6,004 nt of DNA from Lachnospiraceae bacterium (GCA_017958935.1 JAGDBR010000371.1:1-6004), one strand, 5' to 3'. Shown: positions 1-5,815, numbered from the stretch's first letter. Notes: generated by a model not told the origin, from the sequence alone. A program made the numbers and translations.

Positions 1-409
1 CAAATGGCTGCTGCTGACCGTCGTGACGCTCGGCATCTACGGCTTCTGGGTCAGCATCAAGCTGAAAAAGTGGAAGACGATGCACACGCACCGGGAAGGC
101 ACGCCTGAGATGCGGTCCGGCTTCGACGGCGGGCTGCTGCAGCTGATCGGTTACCGGATCCTGGGCTTCCTGGTCACGGCATTGACCCTCGGCATCTGCC
201 TGCCGTGGTCTTATACGATGATCTACAACTGGGAGGTCAAGCACACCGTGATCGACGGACGCCGCCTTGCGTTCGACGGAACGGCGCCACGGCTGTTCGG
301 CATGTGGATCAAATGGCTGCTGCTGACGGTCGTGACACTCGGCATCTACGGCTTCTGGGTCGGCATCAAGCTGAAGAAGTGGAAGACGATGCACACGCAC
401 ATCCTCTGA
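1..409 (+). CDS. DUF898/YjgN-like repeat membrane protein, C-terminal part (5' end outside window)
   Basis: The reading frame is open from base 2, so the gene starts upstream; 135 codons are visible, ending in TGA. The protein is built from repeats of about 50 residues. Each repeat has a hydrophobic segment, then T-L-G-I, an aromatic/Trp position, a basic Trp-Lys stretch and a His-Thr pair. The T-L-G-I motifs are encoded at 26, 185 and 335. At least three hydrophobic stretches (LLLTVVTLGIYGFWV-type and FLVTALTLGICLPW-type) look like membrane helices, so it is probably an inner-membrane protein. The pattern resembles the DUF898 (YjgN) family from Firmicutes, whose function is unknown to me; I make this match from memory of the family's look. 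Visible residues 1-30 and 104-133 are nearly identical (see repeats). The hydrolase gene starts 65 bp downstream with no clear terminator between, so co-transcription is possible. The family call is moderately sure; that it is a real gene is very likely. Confidence 0.8.
   Translation, partial: KWLLLTVVTLGIYGFWVSIKLKKWKTMHTHREGTPEMRSGFDGGLLQLIGYRILGFLVTALTLGICLPWSYTMIYNWEVKHTVIDGRRLAFDGTAPRLFGMWIKWLLLTVVTLGIYGFWVGIKLKKWKTMHTHIL
2..91 (+). repeat. Direct repeat, copy 1 (90 bp, inside the membrane protein gene)
   Basis: This 90-bp segment matches 311-400 with only 4 mismatches. Three are synonymous (acc/acg, acg/aca, aaa/aag) and one changes Ser to Gly (agc/ggc). It encodes a hydrophobic helix followed by a basic Trp/Lys-rich tail. 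The offset is 309 bp, exactly 103 codons, so the reading frame is kept. Confidence 0.95.
311..400 (+). repeat. Direct repeat, copy 2 (90 bp, 3' end of the membrane protein gene)
   Basis: This is the second copy of the segment at 2-91: 86 of 90 bases and 29 of 30 residues are identical. It ends 6 bp before the stop codon, so the protein finishes two residues after the repeat. Identity at synonymous positions is too high for structural constraint alone and points to recent duplication or gene conversion between repeat units. Confidence 0.95.
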
Positions 410-421
410 GCACCTTAAGAC

Positions 422-460
422 TTCGCCGGGAGAACGGCGAAACGGCGGCCGGCGGGCCGC
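422..460 (+). other. Two tandem GC-rich hairpins in the gap before the hydrolase gene
   Basis: The first hairpin has a perfect 7-bp stem (TTCGCCG 422-428 with CGGCGAA 435-441, 6-nt loop). The second has a perfect 6-bp stem (GCGGCC 445-450 with GGCCGC 455-460, 4-nt loop). Neither is followed by a T-run, so they are not ordinary intrinsic terminators. The second ends 4 bases before the ribosome-binding site of the hydrolase gene. They could modulate translation or mRNA ends, or be chance structure in GC-rich DNA. Confidence 0.4.
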
Positions 461-464
461 AGAC

Positions 465-470
465 AGGAAA
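465..470 (+). promoter_or_regulatory. Ribosome-binding site for the MBL-HAD gene
   Basis: AGGAAA lies just upstream of the ATG at 475; its AGGA core is 6 nt away. It is of modest strength. It supports the start at 475 over the longer open frame that runs back to 205, which would overlap the membrane protein gene by about 200 bp and translate into residues with no family resemblance. Confidence 0.55.
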
Positions 471-474
471 AACG

Positions 475-1707
475 ATGGAAATACTGAAACTGACGCTCGG
501 CGCATGCCGGACAAACGTCTATATCGTCGCTACAACGCGTAAAAATGCCGTTTTGATCGATCCGGCGGACGAAGCCGATAAAATAGCCGACGCGATCGAA
601 AAGGCCGGCCTGAGGCTGAAATACGTGTTCCTGACGCACGGGCACACGGACCATGTACTGGCGCTGCAGGCGGTCAAGGAACGGTTCGGCGTGCCGGTCG
701 TCATCTCAAAGGACGACGCGTACCGGCTCGAAGACGAAGAGCTGATCAACAGCCGCCCCTACGTGACCGTTCCCTACAAGGCGGTCGCGCCGGACATCCT
801 GATCACGGAAGAGACCGTGTTCCGCCTGGACGAGCTGACGTTCCGGTTCTTTGCGATGCCGGGACATACGGAAGGATCTCTGTGCGTCGTGACCGGCGGC
901 GTGATTTTCTCGGGCGACACGCTGATGTTCGAAGGCCACGGGCGGACGGATCTGCCGGGCGGGAACGAAGAAGAACTCGTCCGGTCTATGAAGCGGCTCG
1001 TCGATTCGTTCCCGGATGATTACAAGGTGCTTCCGGGACACCGGGAGGAGACGACGGTCGGGCACGAAAAGGCGCACAACCCGTATCTGAAGAAGGAACC
1101 GGACGCAAAGCCTGTCCGGAACGTCGTTTTCGACCTCGGGAAGGTCCTGGTCGATTTCGAGCCCGAACGCTGCATGGAGACGCTGGGCTTTTCGGAGGAC
1201 GCGAAGAACGCGTTCCGTGAGAAGATCTTTCCGGCCGTCTGGGAGGAATGCGACCTGATCCCGTACGGGGATACGGAAGTCCGGGAGCGGTTCAAGTCCT
1301 GCCTGCCCGGGTTTGAAGCCGAGGTCGACCGCCTGTGGGACGATCCGACATCGATCACGCGGGAGTACGCTTACGCGGCGGACTGGATCAGGGACCTGAA
1401 GGCAAAAGGCCTGAACGTTTACATCCTGTCCAATTACGGCAGGCGGGCGTTCGAGATCAATTCCGTGCGCTACGGCTTCCTGCCGCTGACGGATGGGCAG
1501 GTCATTTCGTACGACGTGCAGTGCGTCAAGCCTGCGCCTGAGATCTTCCGGATCCTCTGCGAACGCTTCGGCGTGATCCCGGAGGAGTCGGTCTTCATCG
1601 ACGACCGGGAAGAGAACGTCGCCGCCGCGGAAGCGATGGGGTTTCAGGGGATCGTTTTCAAGGATTTCGAAGCCGCGAAAGAACGGCTTGAAAGGATGTT
1701 GGCATAA
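475..1707 (+). CDS. Fusion hydrolase: metallo-beta-lactamase fold (glyoxalase II-like) plus HAD phosphatase-like domain
   Basis: This is a 410-residue protein. Residues 1-206 form a metallo-beta-lactamase-fold hydrolase of the glyoxalase II-like/YcbL type. Its metal ligands are all present: THGHTDH (H55, H57, D59, H60), PGHTEGS (H131), SGDT (D148) and PGH (H189). It also has the GRTDLPGG stretch and the NPYL ending typical of the family. Residues about 214-410 form a HAD-superfamily domain of the subfamily IA type. Motif I is VVFDLGKVLVDF (nucleophile D220), motif II ILSN (S319), motif III Lys352 in VKPAPEIF, and motif IV FIDDREEN (D376, D377). The second motif I Asp is Gly222, as in DLG-type members such as YihX. 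The link between domains is only about 8 residues. Both enzymes are usually separate soluble proteins. The MBL half probably cleaves a thioester or similar bond and the HAD half a phosphate ester; true substrates are unknown. tldD follows after 52 bp with no terminator, suggesting one operon. Confidence 0.9.
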   Translation: MEILKLTLGACRTNVYIVATTRKNAVLIDPADEADKIADAIEKAGLRLKYVFLTHGHTDHVLALQAVKERFGVPVVISKDDAYRLEDEELINSRPYVTVPYKAVAPDILITEETVFRLDELTFRFFAMPGHTEGSLCVVTGGVIFSGDTLMFEGHGRTDLPGGNEEELVRSMKRLVDSFPDDYKVLPGHREETTVGHEKAHNPYLKKEPDAKPVRNVVFDLGKVLVDFEPERCMETLGFSEDAKNAFREKIFPAVWEECDLIPYGDTEVRERFKSCLPGFEAEVDRLWDDPTSITREYAYAADWIRDLKAKGLNVYILSNYGRRAFEINSVRYGFLPLTDGQVISYDVQCVKPAPEIFRILCERFGVIPEESVFIDDREENVAAAEAMGFQGIVFKDFEAAKERLERMLA

Positions 1708-1743
1708 GCGATACCAACACGGCATACATCAACATCAAACAGC

Positions 1744-1750
1744 AGGAGGA
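1744..1750 (+). promoter_or_regulatory. Ribosome-binding site for tldD
   Basis: AGGAGGA is a strong Shine-Dalgarno sequence 9 nt before the ATG at 1760, and it fixes that start. An in-frame TTG at 1754 is only 3 nt away and too close. A longer in-frame start at 1688 lies inside the hydrolase gene and adds residues unlike TldD. Confidence 0.85.
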
Positions 1751-1759
1751 GTATTGCGT

Positions 1760-3142
1760 ATGATCTCAAGAGCAGTGTGCGAAAGAGTCCTCGCGGCGGC
1801 CGCCTCGACAGGCGCCGACTATGCGGAGCTCTTCGCAGAGAAAACATTCAACCGGTCCGTCAACATGCTGGACAGCCGCGTCCAGTCCGTGTCGGACAAC
1901 GTCGTGGCCGGCGTGGGCATCCGCGTCTTTAAGGGCCTGCGCAGCGTCGCGGCTTCCACGGTGGACACGTCCGAAGCCGGATTGATCCGCTGCGCGAAAC
2001 AGGCGGCGGAAGCGCTCGGCGAAGGAACGGCCCAGATCTCCATCGTCCTGAAGGAGCGTCTGTACGGCGACGCCCACCCGGTCCGCATCGTGCCCGGCAG
2101 CGTGGAGACGGCCAGGAAAGCCGACATCCTGAAGACGGCGTATTTCGCGGCGAAGGATCTGGATCCTGCGATCGTGCAGGTGACCGGCGGTCTATTGGAC
2201 GTGGACCACAATATTCTGGTCGCGAACTCCGAAGGCATCTACGCACAGGACCGTCAGATCCGGACGCGTCTTTCCCTGACCGCCGTCGCGGACAAGGGAC
2301 AGGGGACCCAGACCGGATACGCGGGACCCGGCGCGCGGAAAGGCATGGAGTTCTACGAGAACGACATCGATCCTGCCGAAGTCGGCAGGGGAGCGGCGAA
2401 ACAGGCGCTCGTCATGGCAGGAGCCGGTTACTGTCCCGCAGGGACGATGCCGGTCGTCATCGACAACGGGTTCGGCGGCGTGATCTTCCATGAAGCCTGC
2501 GGCCATTCGCTGGAAGCGACCTCGGTCGCTTACGGCACCAGCCAGTTCGCCGGCAAGCTCGGGCAGCAGATCGCGAACGAGAAAGTGACGGCCGTCGACG
2601 ACGGCACGATCCCGAACGCCTGGGGCTCGATCAATTTCGACGACGAAGGAACGCCGTCCAGGCGCAACGTCCTGATCGAGAACGGCATCCTGAAGAGCTA
2701 TATGATCGACAAATTCGGCGGACGCCGCATGGGCATGGCGCCCACCGGCAATGCCCGCCGTCAGAGCTATGCCTACGTGACGACGTCCCGCATGACCAAC
2801 ACGTTCATCATGAGCGGCGAAGACAGCAACGAGGACATCATCGCGTCGGTGGACTACGGTCTGTATGCGAAGAACATGGGCGGCGGATCCGTCAATCCGG
2901 CGACAGGCAGCTTCAACTTCGCGGTCCGTGAAGGATATCTGATCCGGAACGGCAAGATCGCGGAGCCCGTCCGCGGCGCGTCGCTCGTCGGCACGGGATC
3001 CGAGATCATCATGAAGATCGACATGGTCGGCAAGGATCTGGCGCGTGCACAGGGCATGTGCGGTTCGAGCTCGGGTTCGATCCCGACCGACGTCGGACAG
3101 CCGATGATCCGCGTTTCATCCATCACGGTCGGCGGAAGATAA
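1760..3142 (+). CDS. tldD: TldD, catalytic subunit of the TldD/TldE metalloprotease
   Basis: This is a 460-residue protein, close to the usual size of the family (about 460-480). It carries the HExxxH zinc motif as HEACGH (H244, E245, H249) near the middle. It also has the C-terminal Cys motif in MCGSSSGSIP (C434), which matches the third zinc ligand known from E. coli TldD. Other family hallmarks are GTPSRRNVLIENG (298-310), TGNARRQSY (329-337) and the ending DVGQPMIRV (444-452). In the known complex, TldD and TldE form a heterodimer whose zinc site lies in TldD. It digests unfolded peptides inside a cavity, degrades the antitoxin CcdA, and processes the microcin B17 leader in E. coli. It is cytoplasmic; no signal peptide is seen. 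Its partner tldE follows after 10 bp, so co-translation is likely. The substrate in this organism cannot be read from the window. Confidence 0.96.
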   Translation: MISRAVCERVLAAAASTGADYAELFAEKTFNRSVNMLDSRVQSVSDNVVAGVGIRVFKGLRSVAASTVDTSEAGLIRCAKQAAEALGEGTAQISIVLKERLYGDAHPVRIVPGSVETARKADILKTAYFAAKDLDPAIVQVTGGLLDVDHNILVANSEGIYAQDRQIRTRLSLTAVADKGQGTQTGYAGPGARKGMEFYENDIDPAEVGRGAAKQALVMAGAGYCPAGTMPVVIDNGFGGVIFHEACGHSLEATSVAYGTSQFAGKLGQQIANEKVTAVDDGTIPNAWGSINFDDEGTPSRRNVLIENGILKSYMIDKFGGRRMGMAPTGNARRQSYAYVTTSRMTNTFIMSGEDSNEDIIASVDYGLYAKNMGGGSVNPATGSFNFAVREGYLIRNGKIAEPVRGASLVGTGSEIIMKIDMVGKDLARAQGMCGSSSGSIPTDVGQPMIRVSSITVGGR

Positions 3143-3152
3143 GGAGGCAGCG

Positions 3153-4502
3153 ATGAAATACGAAGAATTCAAGAAACGGGTGATCGAGGCCGCCGAAGCG
3201 GAAGGGCTGAAAGATTACGAACTGTACTACAGGTCTTCGGAAGACATGACCGTCGGGACGTTCAGGCATGAAGTCAACAATTTCTCGTCTTCAACGGAAG
3301 GCGGCGTCTGCTTCCGTACGCTGACGGGCGGCCAGATGGGCTATGCCTCCACGGAGGATCTGTCCGAATCGGAGGCCGTGGAGATCGTCAGGCGCGCCAA
3401 GGCGAACGCGGCCGTGCTGGAGTCCGCGGAAGAGCAGTTCCTGGGAGAAGCCGGCGGCGTCTACGAGCAGCCCGAACGGAAAGCGATGGAGCTGCCCACG
3501 ACGGAAGAAATGGTCAGGACAGCGCTCCTCGGCCAGGACGCGGCGTATGCGGCGGATCAGCGGGTCATTGACGGGACGTCCTCGGAAGTGATCCGCAGCA
3601 CGCAGCGGATCGCGATCTACAATTCGCGCGGTCTGGACCTTCAGCAGGAAAACAGCGCTGTGGTGTTCTTAAGCGCCCCCGTCGTTTCCGACGGCAAAGA
3701 AATGAACAACATGTACGAGATCCATCCGGGCGCGCTGAGCGAACTGGATCTTCAGGAAGTGGTCGGAAAAGCGGTGGAGTCCGCCGTCAGGAAGCTGGGT
3801 GCGGACGTCGCGCCGACCGGTGCCTATCCGGTGATCTTTGCACCGAAAGCCATGGCCGGACTGCTGGCGACCTTCTCGTCCGCGTTCTCGGCGGAAGCGG
3901 CACAGAAGGGACTGTCGCTGCTGGGCGGCAAGGAAGGACAGGCCATCGCATCGGAGAAGGTCACGCTGACGGACGACCCGTTCTATGCGGAGTCGCTGAT
4001 GCCGATGCCGTTCGACGCGGAAGGAATGCCGACGCGAAAGAAGAACGTGATCGAAAAAGGCGTGTTCACGACGCTGCTGCACAACCTGAAAACGGCGGCC
4101 GTGGCCGGCGTCAGGACGACCGGAAACGCCTCCAAGAGCGGCTATGCCGGCACGGTCGGCGTCAGCCCGTTCACGCTGCTGCTGGTCCCGGGCGACCTGA
4201 CGGAAGAAGAACTGCTGGCCAAGGCCGGAAACGGCGTCTGGATCGATTCCCTGCAGGGCATGCATGCCGGAGCGAATCCGATCTCGGGCGATTTCTCGCT
4301 CCAGAGCGGCGGCTTCATGATCGAGAACGGTCAGAAAACGAAGCCTGTCAAGGCCTTCACGGTCGCCGGGAACTTCTATGAGCTTCTGAAGAATGTGGAA
4401 GCGCTCAGCGACAAGGCGGAAACGGGCGGTTTCGGCGCCGGCATCACCTCGTTCGCGGCGCCTGCCGTCCTGGTCGGCGGCCTGAGTGTAGCCGGAAAAT
4501 AA
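3153..4502 (+). CDS. tldE: TldE (PmbA), non-catalytic partner of TldD
   Basis: This is a 449-residue protein of the TldD/PmbA family, typical in length. At the place where TldD carries HEACGH (after PVVIDNGFGGVIF), this protein has PVIFAPKAMAGLLATF (226-241). It therefore lacks the zinc-binding histidines, as expected of TldE. Shared fold hallmarks are present: FDAEGMPTRKKNVIEKG (287-303), TGNASKSGY (323-331), GMHAGANPISGDFSL (369-383) and TVAGNFYELL (403-412). The start is set by AAGGAGG (3141-3147), which overlaps the tldD stop codon and lies 5 nt before the ATG. Known family members need TldE to form the active heterodimer. It is the last gene of the operon: its TAA stop sits just before two hairpins, one of which (4554-4586) is a good terminator for this strand. 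Confidence 0.95.
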   Translation: MKYEEFKKRVIEAAEAEGLKDYELYYRSSEDMTVGTFRHEVNNFSSSTEGGVCFRTLTGGQMGYASTEDLSESEAVEIVRRAKANAAVLESAEEQFLGEAGGVYEQPERKAMELPTTEEMVRTALLGQDAAYAADQRVIDGTSSEVIRSTQRIAIYNSRGLDLQQENSAVVFLSAPVVSDGKEMNNMYEIHPGALSELDLQEVVGKAVESAVRKLGADVAPTGAYPVIFAPKAMAGLLATFSSAFSAEAAQKGLSLLGGKEGQAIASEKVTLTDDPFYAESLMPMPFDAEGMPTRKKNVIEKGVFTTLLHNLKTAAVAGVRTTGNASKSGYAGTVGVSPFTLLLVPGDLTEEELLAKAGNGVWIDSLQGMHAGANPISGDFSLQSGGFMIENGQKTKPVKAFTVAGNFYELLKNVEALSDKAETGGFGAGITSFAAPAVLVGGLSVAGK

Positions 4503-4546
4503 AAAAGCCTGTACGGTCAGCAGGAAAACTGCCGGACCGCAAAGGC
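4501..4546 (-). terminator. Intrinsic terminator for the minus-strand recombinase gene
   Basis: Read on the minus strand, an imperfect stem is followed directly by six T's, then ATTTT. The paired blocks are 4507-4510 with 4543-4546, 4514-4518 with 4535-4539, and 4520-4523 with 4529-4532, with a 5-nt loop. The stem has small internal mismatches, so it is weaker than its neighbour. It lies about 70 bp beyond the recombinase stop. The T-run overlaps the last two bases of the tldE stop codon on the other strand. Confidence 0.6.
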
Positions 4547-4553
4547 AAAGAGA

Positions 4554-4586
4554 GGCTGCCGCAGCGAAAACTGCGGCAGCCTTTTT
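4554..4586 (+). terminator. Intrinsic terminator of the tldD-tldE operon
   Basis: A perfect 11-bp GC-rich stem (GGCTGCCGCAG 4554-4564 with CTGCGGCAGCC 4571-4581) has a 6-nt CGAAAA loop and is followed by TTTTT. It lies about 50 bp after the tldE stop. On the minus strand the downstream bases are TCTCTTTG, so activity there would be weaker. Confidence 0.9.
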
Positions 4587-4613
4587 CCGTGTTTTATTCT
4601 GTTTCGGAGGGTT

Positions 4614-5666
4614 TCAGCCCCGCCGTAAGTGCACCTTGTTCCGTGCTTTCCGGCGCTGTTCGTCCTCAAGCGCCGCGTAGTGCTTCCGCGTCGTGTTGAC
4701 GTCGGAGTGGCCGAGGACGTCCGCGACCAGATAGATGTCGCCGGTCTCGCGGTAGAGAGCGGTGCCGTAGGTCGAACGCAGTTTGTGCGGCGTGATGTTC
4801 TTCGTCGTCGTCACGGTCTGTGTGTACTTTTTTACCATGTTTTCCACAGTGCGGACGGTCATGCGTTTTTTCTGCGACGACAGGAAGAGCGCGTCCTCAT
4901 GGCCCGGCGCCGCATCCATGTGCTTTCGCTGCTCGACGTATTCCGCGAGCACCTCCTCGACTTCCTCGCCGAAATATACGGTCACCTCATTGCCGCCTTT
5001 CCGGTGGATCGCGATGCCGGAATTCTTGAAATCCACGTCCTGAAGATTCAGCCCGACACACTCCGAGACACGGATGCCCGTGCCGAGGAAGAGCGTCATC
5101 ATCGCCAGGTCGCGGACCTTCGTCTTTTCATGATGCAGATACTGCGACCGCGTCAGCTGATTGCCGGTCTCGACGTTGTCCAGCAGCTCGGCGACCTCGT
5201 CGGCGTCCATCCGGATGATGTTCTTTTCGTGCAGCTTCGGCATCGGGACGAGGGCGACCGGATTGTAGCGGATCTGCTCCTTCATGTAGTAGTACTTGTA
5301 GAAGGTGCGGAGCGAAGAGAGCTTGCGCTTGATCGCGGACAGGTCGTTCGAATGGATCTTGTCCGAGCCCTCGTTCCGGTAGATCTTCACGTAATCCAGG
5401 TATTCCTCGATGTCGGTCGGCGTCAGGGATTCCAGGTCTTTCAGACTGATCTCGGCAATGGACTTCCGCGCCAGCGCGGGGTTGTTCTCATGCATGAAGC
5501 GGTAGAAGACGAGCAGGTCGTAGGCGTAGGCGATGCGCGTGCGGGAGCTCGTCAGCGGCTCGATGCCGCGGAAGAATTCCTTCGTGTAGGGCGGAAGCGC
5601 GGAGATCAGTTCGCGCAGCTTCAGCGTATTCTTCATGTCCTGCTGAATATGATAACTCGGAGCCAT
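4614..5666 (-). CDS. Tyrosine recombinase, XerC/XerD-like integrase
   Basis: This is a 350-residue protein. Residues about 25-130 form a helical, SAM-like core-binding domain (SSRTRIAYAYDLLVFYRFMHE at its start), and about 155-335 the catalytic domain. All six catalytic residues are present: R199 (GTGIRVSE), K223 (HRKGGNE), H294 and R297 (TPHKLRST), H320 (LGHSDVNTT) and nucleophile Y330 (RKHYA). It should cut and rejoin DNA through a 3'-phosphotyrosine link. The ATG is preceded by GGGAGGT with 5-nt spacing. It has its own promoter and is flanked by terminators, so it is a single-gene unit. No excisionase, other phage or conjugation gene, tRNA or att repeat is visible. Base composition resembles its neighbours, suggesting long residence. 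It may be a chromosomal recombinase of unknown role or the end of an integrated element. It is shorter and simpler than typical phage integrases with an arm-binding domain. Whether it is the genome's true XerC/D cannot be told here. Confidence 0.93.
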   Translation of the reverse strand: MAPSYHIQQDMKNTLKLRELISALPPYTKEFFRGIEPLTSSRTRIAYAYDLLVFYRFMHENNPALARKSIAEISLKDLESLTPTDIEEYLDYVKIYRNEGSDKIHSNDLSAIKRKLSSLRTFYKYYYMKEQIRYNPVALVPMPKLHEKNIIRMDADEVAELLDNVETGNQLTRSQYLHHEKTKVRDLAMMTLFLGTGIRVSECVGLNLQDVDFKNSGIAIHRKGGNEVTVYFGEEVEEVLAEYVEQRKHMDAAPGHEDALFLSSQKKRMTVRTVENMVKKYTQTVTTTKNITPHKLRSTYGTALYRETGDIYLVADVLGHSDVNTTRKHYAALEDEQRRKARNKVHLRRG

Positions 5667-5671
5667 CTTTT

Positions 5672-5678
5672 ACCTCCC
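5672..5678 (-). promoter_or_regulatory. Ribosome-binding site for the recombinase gene
   Basis: On the minus strand GGGAGGT lies 5 nt (AAAAG) before the ATG at 5666. It is strong and favours this start over the in-frame Met11 codon, which has no such site before it. Confidence 0.8.
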
Positions 5679-5700
5679 GTGAAGTTGAGATGTGGAGAAT

Positions 5701-5732
5701 ATGTATTCGTGTTAAATATATTTAACGAACAT
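5701..5732. repeat. AT-rich inverted repeat at the recombinase transcription start (operator-like)
   Basis: The core, GTTAAATATATTTAAC at 5711-5726, is a perfect 16-bp palindrome. The symmetry goes on imperfectly outward: TTCG (5706-5709) faces CGAA (5726-5729) and ATGT (5701-5704) faces ACAT (5729-5732), with short bulges on the left arm. On the minus strand it begins just after the expected transcription start (about 5727) and lies in the 5' leader. It could be an operator for a repressor or for the recombinase itself, a recombination half-site pair, or a leader hairpin. Confidence 0.75.
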
Positions 5733-5733
5733 C

Positions 5734-5762
5734 ATTATAGCACGAAAAAGTCGCGTTGTCAC
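5734..5762 (-). promoter_or_regulatory. Sigma-A/sigma-70-type promoter of the recombinase gene
   Basis: Read on the minus strand: -35 GTGACA (5762-5757, 5 of 6 to consensus), a 17-bp spacer, then -10 TATAAT (5739-5734, perfect). Predicted transcription start is near 5727, giving a leader of about 60 nt before the ATG. It stands out sharply from the surrounding GC-rich sequence. Confidence 0.85.
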
Positions 5763-5771
5763 GCGTTTTTT
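5745..5771. repeat. Inverted repeat covering the -35 element
   Basis: CGCGT (5752-5756) faces ACGCG (5761-5765) across TGTC. Outside these, an A-run (5745-5749) faces a T-run (5766-5771), with a 2-nt bulge on the left. The -35 hexamer (5757-5762) lies in its centre, as expected for a repressor site, but the exact arms are short. Confidence 0.45.
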
Positions 5772-5776
5772 GAAAG

Positions 5777-5815
5777 AAAAAGCAGAAAAAGCGGAAGCAG
5801 CAGTGCTTCCGCTTT
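5777..5815 (-). terminator. Intrinsic terminator of the minus-strand amidohydrolase gene
   Basis: A perfect 12-bp stem (AAAGCGGAAGCA 5788-5799 with TGCTTCCGCTTT 5804-5815) has a 4-nt loop. On the minus strand it is followed by T-rich sequence (TTTTTCTGCTTTTTC). It sits about 70 bp after the stop of the gene at 5887-6004 and before the recombinase promoter, so it separates the two units. The plus strand has only a short T-run after the stem and no gene ending there. Confidence 0.85.

Noticed and set aside
205..474. Longer start for the hydrolase reading frame, overlapping the membrane protein gene
   Set aside because: The extra residues are an arginine/histidine-rich frame shadow of the membrane protein gene. 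The MBL family start matches the ATG at 475, which has an AGGA site before it.
1688..1716. Possible promoter for tldD (TTGAAA as -35)
   Set aside because: No credible -10 is found at 16-18 bp; the best hexamer (ATACCA) is poor. Read-through from the hydrolase gene is simpler.
706..1725. Long antisense open frame of 339 codons opposite the hydrolase gene
   Set aside because: It is a shadow caused by GC-rich codon use in the real gene. It is very rich in Arg, Asp and Val, shows no family motif, and the sense strand has intact enzyme motifs.
1688..1759. Upstream in-frame ATG (1688) and TTG (1754) starts for tldD
   Set aside because: The 1688 start lies inside the hydrolase gene and lacks a ribosome site. 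The TTG is only 3 nt from AGGAGGA, while the ATG at 1760 has good spacing and matches the family N-terminus.
3669..4265. Antisense open frame of 198 codons inside tldE
   Set aside because: Its composition (Arg, Gln, His rich) is that of a reverse-frame shadow; tldE on the other strand has clear family motifs.
5701..5735. LexA (SOS) box before the recombinase gene
   Set aside because: GAAC (5727-5730) has no matching GTTC at the 4-base spacing of the Firmicutes LexA box (GAAC-N4-GTTC); the symmetry seen is a different palindrome.
5752..5771. Plus-strand intrinsic terminator (CGCGT hairpin then six T's)
   Set aside because: The stem is only 5 bp, no plus-strand gene ends nearby, and the site coincides with the recombinase -35 element.
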